From Pseudomonadota bacterium (GTDB taxonomy: Bacteria; Pseudomonadota; Alphaproteobacteria; Rhizobiales; Hyphomicrobiaceae), in assembly GCA_023405815.1 (NCBI GenBank), contig JAEXXM010000067.1, positions 1 to 55,983 on the forward strand: a stretch of 55,983 nucleotides of DNA. Direction: 5' to 3'. A program made the translations under genes and the position numbers. Of the stretch, positions 46,487-54,816 are shown one piece after another (positions within the stretch are counted from its first letter, which is position 1; the number at the start of each line of letters is the position of its first letter). A model generated the notes under the pieces. The model did not search any database. It was not told the DNA's origin and saw nothing but the letters and a program-made list of their open reading frames with translations.

Positions 46487-48388
46487 CTATTTGGACCGAT
46501 GCTGATCGCGCTTGGCGGCGGCCTTGCCGCTCGCCACGGTTGCGTCGAGGGCGGCAAGGCGCAGCGCGCACTGCTTGAGCGCCCGCTTGACGCCGCTCGC
46601 ATGCACTGGCGGGCTGAAATAGAAGCCCTGCGCCTCGTTGTATCCGGCCGCGCGCACCGCTGCCAGGCTGGCCGCGGTCTCTACACCCTCAGCCACAGAG
46701 CGCATGTTCAGCTCTCGCGCCAGATCGGCCACCGACTTCACGATGGCGACGCAGTCGTGGTGCTCGGGGATGTCGCGCACGAAGCTACGATCGATCTTGA
46801 GCTTCTTGAACGGGAAGCTGCGCAGATAGTTGAGCGTGGCAAAGCACGTGCCGAAGTCATCGAGTGAGATCAGAACGCCAAGGTCGTGCAGCTTGCGCAG
46901 GACCTCTTGAGTGCGCGCCTGGTCGCGCATCAAAACAGTCTCGGTGATCTCGAGCTGCAGGCGATGCGGGGGCAGCCCTGTTTCCTCCAATGCCTCGATC
47001 ACGGTGTCGTAGACATTGCAGCACTCGATCTGCACCGCAGAAAGGTTCACGGCGACCTTCGTCCACTCGGGCCACTCCTTGGCATCCAAGCAGGCCTGAC
47101 GTAGTGCCCAGGCTCCCATGCGCACAATGAGGCGGGTCTCTTCCGCGATAGGGATGAACTCAGAAGGCGGAATCATGCCGCGGCTCGGATGCTTCCAGCG
47201 CATCAGCGCCTCGAAGCTCGATACGCGGCCTTCCTGCAGGTCGACGATCGGCTGGTAGTGGAGCACAAGCTCGTCGCGCTCGACCGCCTCGTGCAGCTCC
47301 GCCCGCAGCGGGTTTGGCGTCGAAGTCTCGGCGGCGGTGCCGGGTGCATAGATCGCGTGGATGCCGCGGCCCATGGACTTGGCCTGATAGAGGGCCATGT
47401 CGGCGCAGGCGAACAGCTGCTCGGGGTCCTGGCCATGGTGCGGCGCCAGGGCGATGCCGATGCTGGCGTCGATGTGCAGGCGATGACCATGGACCTCGTG
47501 CGTGCGGCGAATGTACTGCAGAATGCGCCGCGCAAGATTGTCGGCCAGATCCTCACGATCGACGCCCACTTGAAGGATGGCGAACTCGTCGCCTCCCAGA
47601 CGTCCCACCACGTCACCGGCGCGCAAGCTGCTCTTGAGGCGCTCGGCAACGCTCTTCAAGAGACCATCGCCGACGAGGTGGCCAAGCCGATCGTTGATCT
47701 CCTTGAAGCGGTCGAGGTCGATCCACAGGAGGGCGAAGCCCTGGCGCGGATCGTATGTTTCGAACTGGTGCTCGAGTCGCTCGCGGAAATGGAAGCGGTT
47801 GGGAATCTCGGTGAGCGTGTCGTGGCGCGCGAGCCATTCGATCTTCTCGTCCGATTGACGCTGAGCGGTGATGTCCTCCTGCATATCGACCCAGCCACCA
47901 TCGCCCAGCGGCTGATAGGTGACGCGGATGATGCGTCCATCGGGAAGGTTCTGGATGTCCTCGCGCTGCCCGATCTGCTGCAGGCGCTGCACGTGCTCGC
48001 GCACCCATTCGGCAGCCGCTTCCTTCGAAATCTCCTCGCCCTTGAGGCGGTGCATGTGGAAGCAGAGGATGTCGATCAGCGGCGTTCCCGGCCGGGCCAG
48101 CGCCTCGGGCAGCACGTAGATGTCGGCATAGGCCTTGTTGCACATGACGAGGCGCTGTTCGCCGTCGAACATCGACAGCCCGCGTCCCATGTGGTTGAGG
48201 GCGGCCTCGAAGCAGGAATTCAGCTGCTCGAGCTTCTCGTTGCGCCGCAGGAGGGTGCCGAGCTGTTGCTCGAGTGTCGACTGCAGCCGGACGATCTCCT
48301 CGCCTGTCACAGGCGAGGAAGCCGCCTCGTCGCGCAAGTCTTTCGGCCGCCCAGTACCTTGGGCGAGCTTGAGCACACTCTGGCTCAC
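46487..48388 (-). CDS. PAS-GGDEF-EAL c-di-GMP enzyme
   Basis: A 633-residue soluble protein: N-terminal coiled coil (about 30-60), a PAS domain (about 60-180, LSMFDGEQRLVMCNKAYADIY), a GGDEF domain with RLGGDEFAIL near 263 and an inhibitory I-site RAGD five residues ahead of it, and an EAL domain with FEALMRW near 392, NLSAVQIE, ETVLM, DDFGT, KIDRSFV and EGVET. Both active sites look intact, so it could make or hydrolyse c-di-GMP. GTG start with GGAAGG six bases upstream. It lies downstream of the quorum-sensing regulator on the same strand. Confidence 0.94.
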   Translation of the reverse strand: MSQSVLKLAQGTGRPKDLRDEAASSPVTGEEIVRLQSTLEQQLGTLLRRNEKLEQLNSCFEAALNHMGRGLSMFDGEQRLVMCNKAYADIYVLPEALARPGTPLIDILCFHMHRLKGEEISKEAAAEWVREHVQRLQQIGQREDIQNLPDGRIIRVTYQPLGDGGWVDMQEDITAQRQSDEKIEWLARHDTLTEIPNRFHFRERLEHQFETYDPRQGFALLWIDLDRFKEINDRLGHLVGDGLLKSVAERLKSSLRAGDVVGRLGGDEFAILQVGVDREDLADNLARRILQYIRRTHEVHGHRLHIDASIGIALAPHHGQDPEQLFACADMALYQAKSMGRGIHAIYAPGTAAETSTPNPLRAELHEAVERDELVLHYQPIVDLQEGRVSSFEALMRWKHPSRGMIPPSEFIPIAEETRLIVRMGAWALRQACLDAKEWPEWTKVAVNLSAVQIECCNVYDTVIEALEETGLPPHRLQLEITETVLMRDQARTQEVLRKLHDLGVLISLDDFGTCFATLNYLRSFPFKKLKIDRSFVRDIPEHHDCVAIVKSVADLARELNMRSVAEGVETAASLAAVRAAGYNEAQGFYFSPPVHASGVKRALKQCALRLAALDATVASGKAAAKRDQHRSK

Positions 48389-48482
48389 GTGTGGCCTTCC
48401 CTGGAGTCACCGTAGCGTCGAAGCAACTCTAACGGACGGATAGTCTCTACATTGCTAATCGAGAACCGTAAGGTCGATAAAG

Positions 48483-48503
48483 AGTTTAGCAGCGAGTTAA
48501 ACT
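48483..48503. promoter_or_regulatory. Inverted repeat upstream of the GGDEF-EAL gene
   Basis: AGTTTA-N9-TAAACT, perfect 6-bp arms, about 95 bp upstream of the GGDEF-EAL start in an unusually AT-rich patch of a 259-bp gap. A further palindrome GTCGATCGAC lies at 48522-48531. The position suits an operator for leftward transcription. No T-run follows the repeat, so a terminator is less likely. Confidence 0.35.
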
Positions 48504-48647
48504 ATGCGTTCGTCGATTGCGGTCGATCGACGCGACAACTTCAGAGTGGTAGCCCAAACCCCTGGTTAACGCCGATGGGCCTCCGACGAGGCCGCGACAT
48601 CGTGTGTCCGCGCTGATTGCGCGCCGTGGCTCGACAGCGTGACGGGT

Positions 48648-49622
48648 TCAGGCGCTCTGGCTGCGCAGGGGCTCGCCGGTCGGCGTTTCGCGACGGATGA
48701 AGCTGTAGCTCCACCGGCTCGAGCCCGGCATCGTCTGGGCCGGCCAGATGAAGCGCGTCCAGTTTGCCCGATAGTCCGGATGGTAGAGGCCGCTTTGGGT
48801 GGGGAACCAAGCGTGCGCCTTGCGCGCGCGCAGGAGCTGCACCATGTCGTCGGGGGCGCCGTAGGTCTCGGCTGCCTCGCACTGGCTGTCGGCATTCTCC
48901 GCGTCGGAGATATAGAGGAATGACTCATTGCCTTCGGCGTCGCGCATAATCACGCCGGGCGGAGCAGCGCAGATGTAGTGCTCGACAATGGCGTTCTTCT
49001 CAGACACCTCGCGGAAGAGCTCCAGAAATGTCGGATCCTCCAGAAACGACGGCTTTTGCAGAGCCAGCGCGCTCTTGATCGGGACGGAGACTTCCTCGAA
49101 ATACTCGTCCTGCAGGCGCTTGATCTCTCGGCGGAGCGCATAGGTGACACTCGAATCCTGCTTCTGCAGGAAGCAATCGATCACGCCCTCGTTGAAGGCG
49201 CTGATAGCGGTTTCGAGGCCAGCCTTGCCGGTTAGCAGGATGATCTTCACCGGCAGATCGCGGATGGCGCGGGAGAACTCTACCCCCGACATCTTGGGCA
49301 TGTCGTAATCGACAATGGCCACGGAAACGCGTTGCTCACGGGCTCGATCGTCGATGATCGAGCGGAGCTCTGAGAGTTGCAGGCGCAGCAGGAGGTCTCC
49401 GAAGCGCAGATCCGACTCCGGCTTCATCTCGGAGACGTCGCGAAAGTAGCGGGCGAAGTTCGGATGCTGGGAGGCCTGCGCACGCAGATGCTCCAGGGCC
49501 GCGTCGGGACGCGTGAAAGTCTGGCAAGACACCTCTTCGCTAAACTGGAAATCCAGGCTTTCCAGAAAAAGCGGATCATCATCCAGCATTAGAATAGAGG
49601 TCGGATGGTAGAATGGCGTCAT
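48648..49622 (-). CDS. Atypical response regulator of the quorum-sensing module (LqsR-like)
   Basis: A 324-residue regulator. The receiver has the acidic triplet LMLDDDPLF at residues 14-16, a phosphoacceptor Asp105 in AIVDYDMPKMSG, LLTG near 131 and the lysine in FLQKQD at 154. Spacing from the acidic triplet to the phosphoacceptor is about 90 residues, against about 45 in CheY-type receivers. The extra segment (about 50-95) is helical and charged. The C-terminal 170 residues have no recognised helix-turn-helix or enzyme motif. It diverges from the sensor kinase, as expected for a Lqs/Cqs-type cluster. LqsR identity is inferred from context. Confidence 0.78.
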   Translation of the reverse strand: MTPFYHPTSILMLDDDPLFLESLDFQFSEEVSCQTFTRPDAALEHLRAQASQHPNFARYFRDVSEMKPESDLRFGDLLLRLQLSELRSIIDDRAREQRVSVAIVDYDMPKMSGVEFSRAIRDLPVKIILLTGKAGLETAISAFNEGVIDCFLQKQDSSVTYALRREIKRLQDEYFEEVSVPIKSALALQKPSFLEDPTFLELFREVSEKNAIVEHYICAAPPGVIMRDAEGNESFLYISDAENADSQCEAAETYGAPDDMVQLLRARKAHAWFPTQSGLYHPDYRANWTRFIWPAQTMPGSSRWSYSFIRRETPTGEPLRSQSA

Positions 49623-49730
49623 TGTACCCGCAGCCTATGCGCCGCACCCTTGCGACGATGCACTTTCCGTAAGGGTGTTTGGTACTACGTTTTCGTATCG
49701 TATCCGGTACACCGACGGCTAAAAGTTTAA
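49623..49730. promoter_or_regulatory. Divergent promoter gap between regulator and sensor kinase
   Basis: 108 bp shared by two divergent genes. The pentamer GGTAC occurs twice, about 25 bp apart (49680 and 49705), around an AT-richer core containing CGTATCGTATCC. The kinase ATG has only a weak purine tract upstream. No sigma-factor consensus can be assigned with confidence. Confidence 0.3.
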
Positions 49731-51089
49731 ATGTTACAATTGTCGGAACGCAATTTACTGAGGCCTTGGTCGGGCGCCTTGAGTGCGCGCGCCGCCGGCA
49801 GTGCGCGTCCTTTCGCAGTCACGCGGCTGGTGCATGAGCTCGCGCGCCGATATGTCGAGTACCACGCGCACGCTCAGCGCAAGATCAGGGCGGCCGCCCT
49901 CATCGGCGTATTCGGGTTCCCGGTCTTCTATCTGACCTGGGCGTATCTGCTGCCGCAGCCGTATGAGAGCACGCTGCTGCGCGGCATAGGCACGTTGCTG
50001 TGCCTGGCGATGGCATTGTCGCCGTGGTGGCCGAAGAACTGGCGTCACTACGTCGTGCCGTTCTCCTACTTCACCTTCCTCTACAGCCTGCCGTTCTTCT
50101 TCACGCTGATGCTGCTTTTCAACCACAGCAACGCGGCGTGGCAGATGTCGACGCTCGCAGCGCTAATCTACGTCGTGCTGCTCTACGATCTCGTGAATGC
50201 AATCGTTGTGCTCGTGGTCGGGTCTCTGGCGGCGATCGGGACCTATTGGCTCGTGTCCGGGGGTGCGCCCATTCCTGCCGGCTATTGGATGACGCTGCCG
50301 ATACTGTTGTTCGCGCTTACGGCGTTCTTCGGACTCGCTTACAGCGACAACCTGATCGCGCGCGAGAAGCTGAAGGCAGCTGCTTCGCTGGCGAGTCAGG
50401 TGGCGCACGAGTGCCGCACGCCGTTGACTGGCATTCGCTTCGAGGCGGACGGCTGCGAGCGATTGATCGCGCGACTGCCGGCATCATCGGTCCGCGACAA
50501 GCTGGCGGCGTCGCACCAGCGTGTGCGCCAGCATATCACCTCGGCGAACTCGGTGATCGATCTGCTGCTCTCGAACGTCGCGCAGCACCATCGCGGGGCG
50601 CCGACGGCCGAGCTGCATAGGATGAGCGGCATCGTATCGCAGGCGATAGATCGTTACAGCTTCAAGCCCAATCAGCGCGAGCTGGTGCGTATCGACATCG
50701 CGGAGGATTTCCAATTCCGCGGTTCAGACTTGCTCATGACGCATGTGTTGTTCAACTTGCTGAAGAACGGCCTGCGCGCCATCGAGGCACGCGGAGGCAA
50801 CGACAACTTCCTGTCGATAGAGCTGCGCCGAGGTGCAGCGATGAACCAGATCGTTGTCTCGGATAGCGGAGAGGGAATTCCTCCGGACCTGCTCAACTAT
50901 CTGTTCATCCCCTTCGTGTCGGCGCAGCGGCCTGGTGTCGGCACCGGGCTCGGGCTGTCATTCTGCCGGATGATTGTGGAAGGCGCCGGCGGCGAGATCA
51001 CGTGCCGGTCGACGGTCAACGTCGGCACGACCTTCACGATCGAACTGCCGGTTGTGCATCCAATCGCTGAGGATACGGCTGCGGCCTAG
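49731..51089 (+). CDS. Multi-TM sensor histidine kinase of LqsS/CqsS build
   Basis: A 452-residue kinase with six or so membrane helices between residues 52 and 205 and almost no periplasmic domain, the build of autoinducer sensors CqsS and LqsS. The dimerisation helix carries His226 in ASQVAHECRTPLTGI. The ATPase domain has FNLLKNGLRAIE (N box), DSGEGIPPDLL and VGTGLGLSFCRM. There is no receiver domain, as in LqsS and unlike the hybrid CqsS. It diverges from the atypical regulator and its last 132 bp overlap the 3' end of the CqsA-like gene on the other strand. Ligand specificity is inferred from this context. Confidence 0.84.
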   Translation: MLQLSERNLLRPWSGALSARAAGSARPFAVTRLVHELARRYVEYHAHAQRKIRAAALIGVFGFPVFYLTWAYLLPQPYESTLLRGIGTLLCLAMALSPWWPKNWRHYVVPFSYFTFLYSLPFFFTLMLLFNHSNAAWQMSTLAALIYVVLLYDLVNAIVVLVVGSLAAIGTYWLVSGGAPIPAGYWMTLPILLFALTAFFGLAYSDNLIAREKLKAAASLASQVAHECRTPLTGIRFEADGCERLIARLPASSVRDKLAASHQRVRQHITSANSVIDLLLSNVAQHHRGAPTAELHRMSGIVSQAIDRYSFKPNQRELVRIDIAEDFQFRGSDLLMTHVLFNLLKNGLRAIEARGGNDNFLSIELRRGAAMNQIVVSDSGEGIPPDLLNYLFIPFVSAQRPGVGTGLGLSFCRMIVEGAGGEITCRSTVNVGTTFTIELPVVHPIAEDTAAA

Positions 51090-52382
51090 GCGTGCCTTCC
51101 ACTCGCTCGTCGAACTAGAAGCGGCTGCTGCGGGCGCAGCCGCCTTGCGCTTCGTCGAGCGCCACTCGGCCATCCCGACCTCGCCGCGTATCTCGTCGCA
51201 GACCTCGATGATGCGGTCGAGCTCGCGGCGCGAGAGGCCGCAGTTGACGGTGAAGCGGATAAGACAGCGCTTCTCCGGAGTTGCGGGCGGGAAGAAGATG
51301 GCGCCGAAGACGCCCCGCTTCTCGAGCGCGTCGCGCAGGGCCGTCGTCTGGCGGATATCGCCCGGCTCCAGCGCGATGATCTGTGCCTTCGAAGCGGAAA
51401 CGTTATAGCCGAGGGCGTCGAGGCCCTGCTTGAGGTAGGCATGGTTGGCGTGCAGCTTGTCGCGGCGCCAGTCCTCATTCTCGAAGATGTCGAGCACGGC
51501 GTCGAAGCCGGCCACCTCGTGCTGCATGACCGAGGTGCTGAAGATCGCCGGCAGCGCCTCGTAGCGGAAGTACTCGATGTTCCGCCGCGAGGAGACGACC
51601 AGGCCACCGCGGCTCGCCACGGCCTTCGACAGGCCGACGGTGCGGAAATGAACCCGGTCGCTCAGGCCGGCGGCCACGACGAGGCCGGCTCCGTCGGGGC
51701 CCTGGGCGCCGAAGGAGTGCGTCTCGTCGACGACGAGGGCGGCGCCGTGGCGCTCGCAGACTTCCACAAGCTCGGCGAGGGGGGCGATATTGCCGTCGGT
51801 GCTATAGAGCGCGTCGACGCAGACGAGGCCGGGGCCACCCTGAGCCAACGCCTTGTCGAGGGACTGGGCGTCGTTGTGCCGGAAGAGAACGGGCTGCGCG
51901 CCCGCGCTGACGACGCCTTCATGAAGCGAGATATGCGCCTTCATGTCGAGGTAGACGGGAGCGCCCCTGGTCGCGAACGACTGAATGAGCCCGACGTTGG
52001 CGGTGTAGCCGGAGGAGCAGAGGACGCAGTCTTCCGCCTGCATCAGCGCGGCGACGCGCTGCTCGAACGCGCGGATGACGTCGCGCTCGTGATGGATCCA
52101 GACGCGCGAGACGGCATCGCCGTGGCCGCCGGCGCGAAGGGCAGCGATCTCGCTCTCTATGACGTGGGGATGGCCGGCGAGGCAGAGATAGTCGTTGCTG
52201 CGGACTTTGATATCGCCGGGGCGCGGTGCGCGGCCTTGAAGGGGGTGGCGGCCCTGCCAGAGATCGACCTTCCGCCGCACGTGATAGTCGTCGACGCGTG
52301 CCGATAGAAATTCCGGCTCTTTCGGGCTTCCTACCGCGGCATGGACCTTATTTGCTCGCTTGTCGGCAACTTTAAACAACAC
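50958..52382 (-). CDS. cqsA: Alpha-hydroxyketone autoinducer synthase, CqsA/LqsA-like
   Basis: A fold-type I PLP enzyme of the alpha-oxoamine synthase family. Signatures are VRSNDYLCLAGHP near residue 60, AVSRVWIHHERD near 90, CSSGYTANVGLIQSFA near 122, YLDMKAHISLHEGV near 144, FRHNDAQSLD near 167, VDALYSTDGNIAPLAELV, VVDETHSFGAQGPDGAG with Asp219, and the PLP lysine in RTVGLSKAVASRGG (Lys253). The VDALYSTDGNI and HFRTVGLSKAVASRGG segments distinguish CqsA-type enzymes from KBL, AONS and ALAS. CqsA/LqsA make CAI-1/LAI-1 from acyl-CoA and an amino acid. The GTG at 52382 has GAGGG upstream. The last 70 residues exceed the usual length and run antisense into the kinase gene. Confidence 0.88.
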   Translation of the reverse strand: MLFKVADKRANKVHAAVGSPKEPEFLSARVDDYHVRRKVDLWQGRHPLQGRAPRPGDIKVRSNDYLCLAGHPHVIESEIAALRAGGHGDAVSRVWIHHERDVIRAFEQRVAALMQAEDCVLCSSGYTANVGLIQSFATRGAPVYLDMKAHISLHEGVVSAGAQPVLFRHNDAQSLDKALAQGGPGLVCVDALYSTDGNIAPLAELVEVCERHGAALVVDETHSFGAQGPDGAGLVVAAGLSDRVHFRTVGLSKAVASRGGLVVSSRRNIEYFRYEALPAIFSTSVMQHEVAGFDAVLDIFENEDWRRDKLHANHAYLKQGLDALGYNVSASKAQIIALEPGDIRQTTALRDALEKRGVFGAIFFPPATPEKRCLIRFTVNCGLSRRELDRIIEVCDEIRGEVGMAEWRSTKRKAAAPAAAASSSTSEWKARLGRSRILSDWMHNRQFDREGRADVDRRPARDLAAGAFHNHPAE

Positions 52383-52723
52383 TGCCCACCCTCACTGTTA
52401 ATGAGTTCTTAACTAACGAAAAAAGTTCGTTAACTTCAATCCAAATCAGCTGACGAGCAGCGGAATTAACCCGAATGCCTGGTTTCGTTCCGCTTGTATT
52501 TGCATCATCGCACAATTTTGGGGCCGAATTGGATCGGTGATTAATACATAATTAACGAATGCGACGTGGCAATGACCCGGCGGGCTGCCCGCGGCGAAAA
52601 GTCCAGGCGGGCGGCCGGGCGCAGGGCCTCGCCAGCGCAAAAAACAACGCGCCGCGGCCGAATACGGCCGGGCGCGTCAGCGCACGGGTGGTCGGGTTAT
52701 TTAGGTTGCCGGTATTTCCCGGC
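52383..52723. promoter_or_regulatory. AT-rich upstream region of the autoinducer synthase gene
   Basis: 341 bp with no gene. The part next to the synthase is markedly AT-rich for this genome. It contains TAACGAA-aaaag-TTCGTTA (52414-52432, perfect 7-bp arms), GTTAA-N7-TTAAC (52397-52413) and another TAACGAA at 52553-52559. A weak leftward promoter could be TTGAAG (52439-52434) with an AT-rich -10 near 52411-52416, which would place the 19-bp repeat in its spacer as an operator. The repeat is 32 bp from the synthase start. The half next to the GST gene is GC-rich and featureless. Confidence 0.45.
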
Positions 52724-53377
52724 TCAAAACTCGACGTCGAGCTCCTCGAGCTCTTCGGGCTCGAGCTTGGCGGCCTCGGTCCATTCGACCATCGGGGCCC
52801 AATTGGAGATTGTTTCGCAATATCCGGCGCAGTCGCTATCCAGCTTCACGTCGTAGGTGAGGAAGCGGGTGCATACGGGCGCATACATGGCGTCGGCCAG
52901 AGTGAGACTGCCGAACAGGTAGGGGCCGCCGTAGGTATCGAGGCACTCGTGCCAGATCGAGCGGACCCGCTCGATATCGCCCTGGGCTCCGGTCCATACC
53001 TTGAACCCCGGGAAATGCGCCTTGAGGTTCATCGGGAGGGCGGAGCGCAGGTTATGGAAGCCGGAGTGCATCTCGCCGGAGACGGCGCGGCAGTGGGCGC
53101 GGGCGGCGATATCCTTGGGCAGCAACCCCGCCTCGGGGCGGATCTCGGCCAGGTATTCGGCGATGGCGAGCGTGTCCCATACCTTGACGTTGTTGTGCAC
53201 GAGGCAAGGGACCAGGAACGAGGGCGAGAGGAGCAGCAATTCGGCCCGCGTGGAGGGATCATCGGTGGACATCACCTCCTCGTGGAACTCCAGGCCGGCC
53301 ATTTTGCAGAGGAGCCAGCCACGCAGCGACCACGAGGAGTAGTTCTTGCTGCTGATTGTGAGCACCGCTGTTGCCAT
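52724..53377 (-). CDS. Glutathione S-transferase family protein
   Basis: A 217-residue GST: N-terminal thioredoxin-like domain (AVLTISSKNYSSWSLRGWLLCKMAGLEF, with Ser/Tyr candidates for glutathione activation, FLVPCLVHNNVKVWDTLAIAEYLAE with the cis-Pro region), then the all-helical domain with GSLTLADAMYAPVCTRFLTY. The C-terminus is acidic (LEPEELEELDVEF). Individual substrate unknown. It diverges from phaZ across 159 bp. Confidence 0.9.
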   Translation of the reverse strand: MATAVLTISSKNYSSWSLRGWLLCKMAGLEFHEEVMSTDDPSTRAELLLLSPSFLVPCLVHNNVKVWDTLAIAEYLAEIRPEAGLLPKDIAARAHCRAVSGEMHSGFHNLRSALPMNLKAHFPGFKVWTGAQGDIERVRSIWHECLDTYGGPYLFGSLTLADAMYAPVCTRFLTYDVKLDSDCAGYCETISNWAPMVEWTEAAKLEPEELEELDVEF

Positions 53378-53536
53378 TCTGCATAATCCTTAAGCGCCAG
53401 TCCGGACGTGCCGGATCGCGGCCGTGTTGCAAAAAAACGCTCGCACCGGGCCCCAGGATGCACTAGCGTTTGTGCGCCGCACAATAGGCTGATGACAAGA
53501 TTCAGCCGACTGTGGCCGCCCGAAGAATGAGAGTAG

Positions 53537-54751
53537 ATGCTCTATCTCGCCTATCAAGCCCACTCCGACCTCGTCGAGCCGGCGAAATCCATCGCCCGCC
53601 AATCGCTGGAACTTCTGGGCGCCTGGGGCCAGCACGCCAGTGCGCCCGTGGTGCGGAATCTCTCGGCAACCTACGAGCTCGTCGCGCGCGCCGGCCTGAC
53701 ACACACGCGGCCAGATTACCGCATTCCAGCCGTCAATGTCGGCAATCGCGAAACGGAGGTTACCGAAGAAGCAGTGTTGACGCTGCCGTTCGGCACTCTG
53801 TTGCGGTTCAAGAAGGACATCGAGATCGAGCAGCCCCGCGTGCTGGTGGTGGCGCCACTGTCGGGGCATTTCGCAACGCTGCTGCGCAACACGGTGCGCA
53901 CGCTGCTGCCTGACCACGATGTCTACATCACCGACTGGCACAACGCCCGCGACGTTAGCCTGGAGGCCGGCAACTTCGGCTTCGACGATTACGTCGCCTA
54001 CGTGATCAAGTTTCTCGAGACGATGGGGCCCGGATCGCACGTGGTCGCGGTATGCCAGCCGTGCGTGCAAGCGCTCGTCGCGGCCGCGGTCATGGCCGCG
54101 GACGGCAATCCCGCGCAGCCGTCAAGCATGACGCTGATGGCAGGTCCGGTCGACGTCCGGGTCAATCCGACCAAGGTCAATGGCCTGGCGCAGAGCAAGT
54201 CGATCGACTGGTTCGAGCGCAATCTGATCGCCCGCGTGCCGTGGCGGTATCCCGGCGCGCGCCGGCAAGTCTATCCAGGCTTCGTGCAGTTGCTCGCGTT
54301 CATGTCGATGAACATCAACCGGCACTACACGGCGCACCAGGAGCTCTACGAGCATCTGCGCAACGGCGATCACGAGAAGGCGCAGGTCATCAAGACGTTC
54401 TATGACGAGTACTTCGCCGTTCTCGATCTGTCGGCCGAGTTCTACCTCGAGACGGTGAAGTGGGTATTTCAGGAGGTGCGGCTGCCGAAGGGCGAGCTGA
54501 CCTTCAGGGGGCAGCCGGTGGAGCTGAAGGCCATTCGCAAGACGGCGCTGCTCACGGTCGAGGGCGAGCGAGACGATATCTGCGGGCTCGGGCAGACAGC
54601 GGCGGCGCATGACCTGTGCACGGGGCTGCGCCCGCACTTAAAGCGCCACCACATGCAGGTTGGCGTCGGCCACTACGGGGTGTTCTCGGGCCGCAAGTGG
54701 GAGGGGCAGATCTATCCCCTCGTCCGAAATATGATTCTGTCTATGGACTGA
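53537..54751 (+). CDS. phaZ: Intracellular polyhydroxyalkanoate depolymerase
   Basis: A 404-residue PhaZ of the PHB_depo intracellular family that mobilises stored PHB granules. It shows MLYLAYQAHSDLVEPAK at the start, RVLVVAPLSGHFATLLRNTVR, DVYITDWHNARDV, the nucleophile motif AVCQPCVQALVAAA with catalytic Cys near residue 178, and the C-terminal HHMQVGVGHYGVFSGRKW with the active-site His. No signal peptide. An in-frame acidic region ERDDICG supplies the Asp. Convergent with the malic enzyme gene. Confidence 0.95.
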   Translation: MLYLAYQAHSDLVEPAKSIARQSLELLGAWGQHASAPVVRNLSATYELVARAGLTHTRPDYRIPAVNVGNRETEVTEEAVLTLPFGTLLRFKKDIEIEQPRVLVVAPLSGHFATLLRNTVRTLLPDHDVYITDWHNARDVSLEAGNFGFDDYVAYVIKFLETMGPGSHVVAVCQPCVQALVAAAVMAADGNPAQPSSMTLMAGPVDVRVNPTKVNGLAQSKSIDWFERNLIARVPWRYPGARRQVYPGFVQLLAFMSMNINRHYTAHQELYEHLRNGDHEKAQVIKTFYDEYFAVLDLSAEFYLETVKWVFQEVRLPKGELTFRGQPVELKAIRKTALLTVEGERDDICGLGQTAAAHDLCTGLRPHLKRHHMQVGVGHYGVFSGRKWEGQIYPLVRNMILSMD

Positions 54752-54816
54752 CACGAGCTGAAGGAAGCTTTGTAAGCGGCGGTCGTTGCGCGATCTGATG
54801 GCCGGCGCTCGCGCCT

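Noticed and set aside
47189..48415. Rightward open frame (408 codons) antisense to the GGDEF-EAL gene
   Set aside because: The leftward protein has all expected catalytic motifs; the antisense frame is a shadow.
50958..51089. Treating the synthase-kinase overlap as proof of a frameshift or assembly error
   Set aside because: Both frames are intact up to their stops and both core domains are complete; an extended tail explains the overlap without an error.
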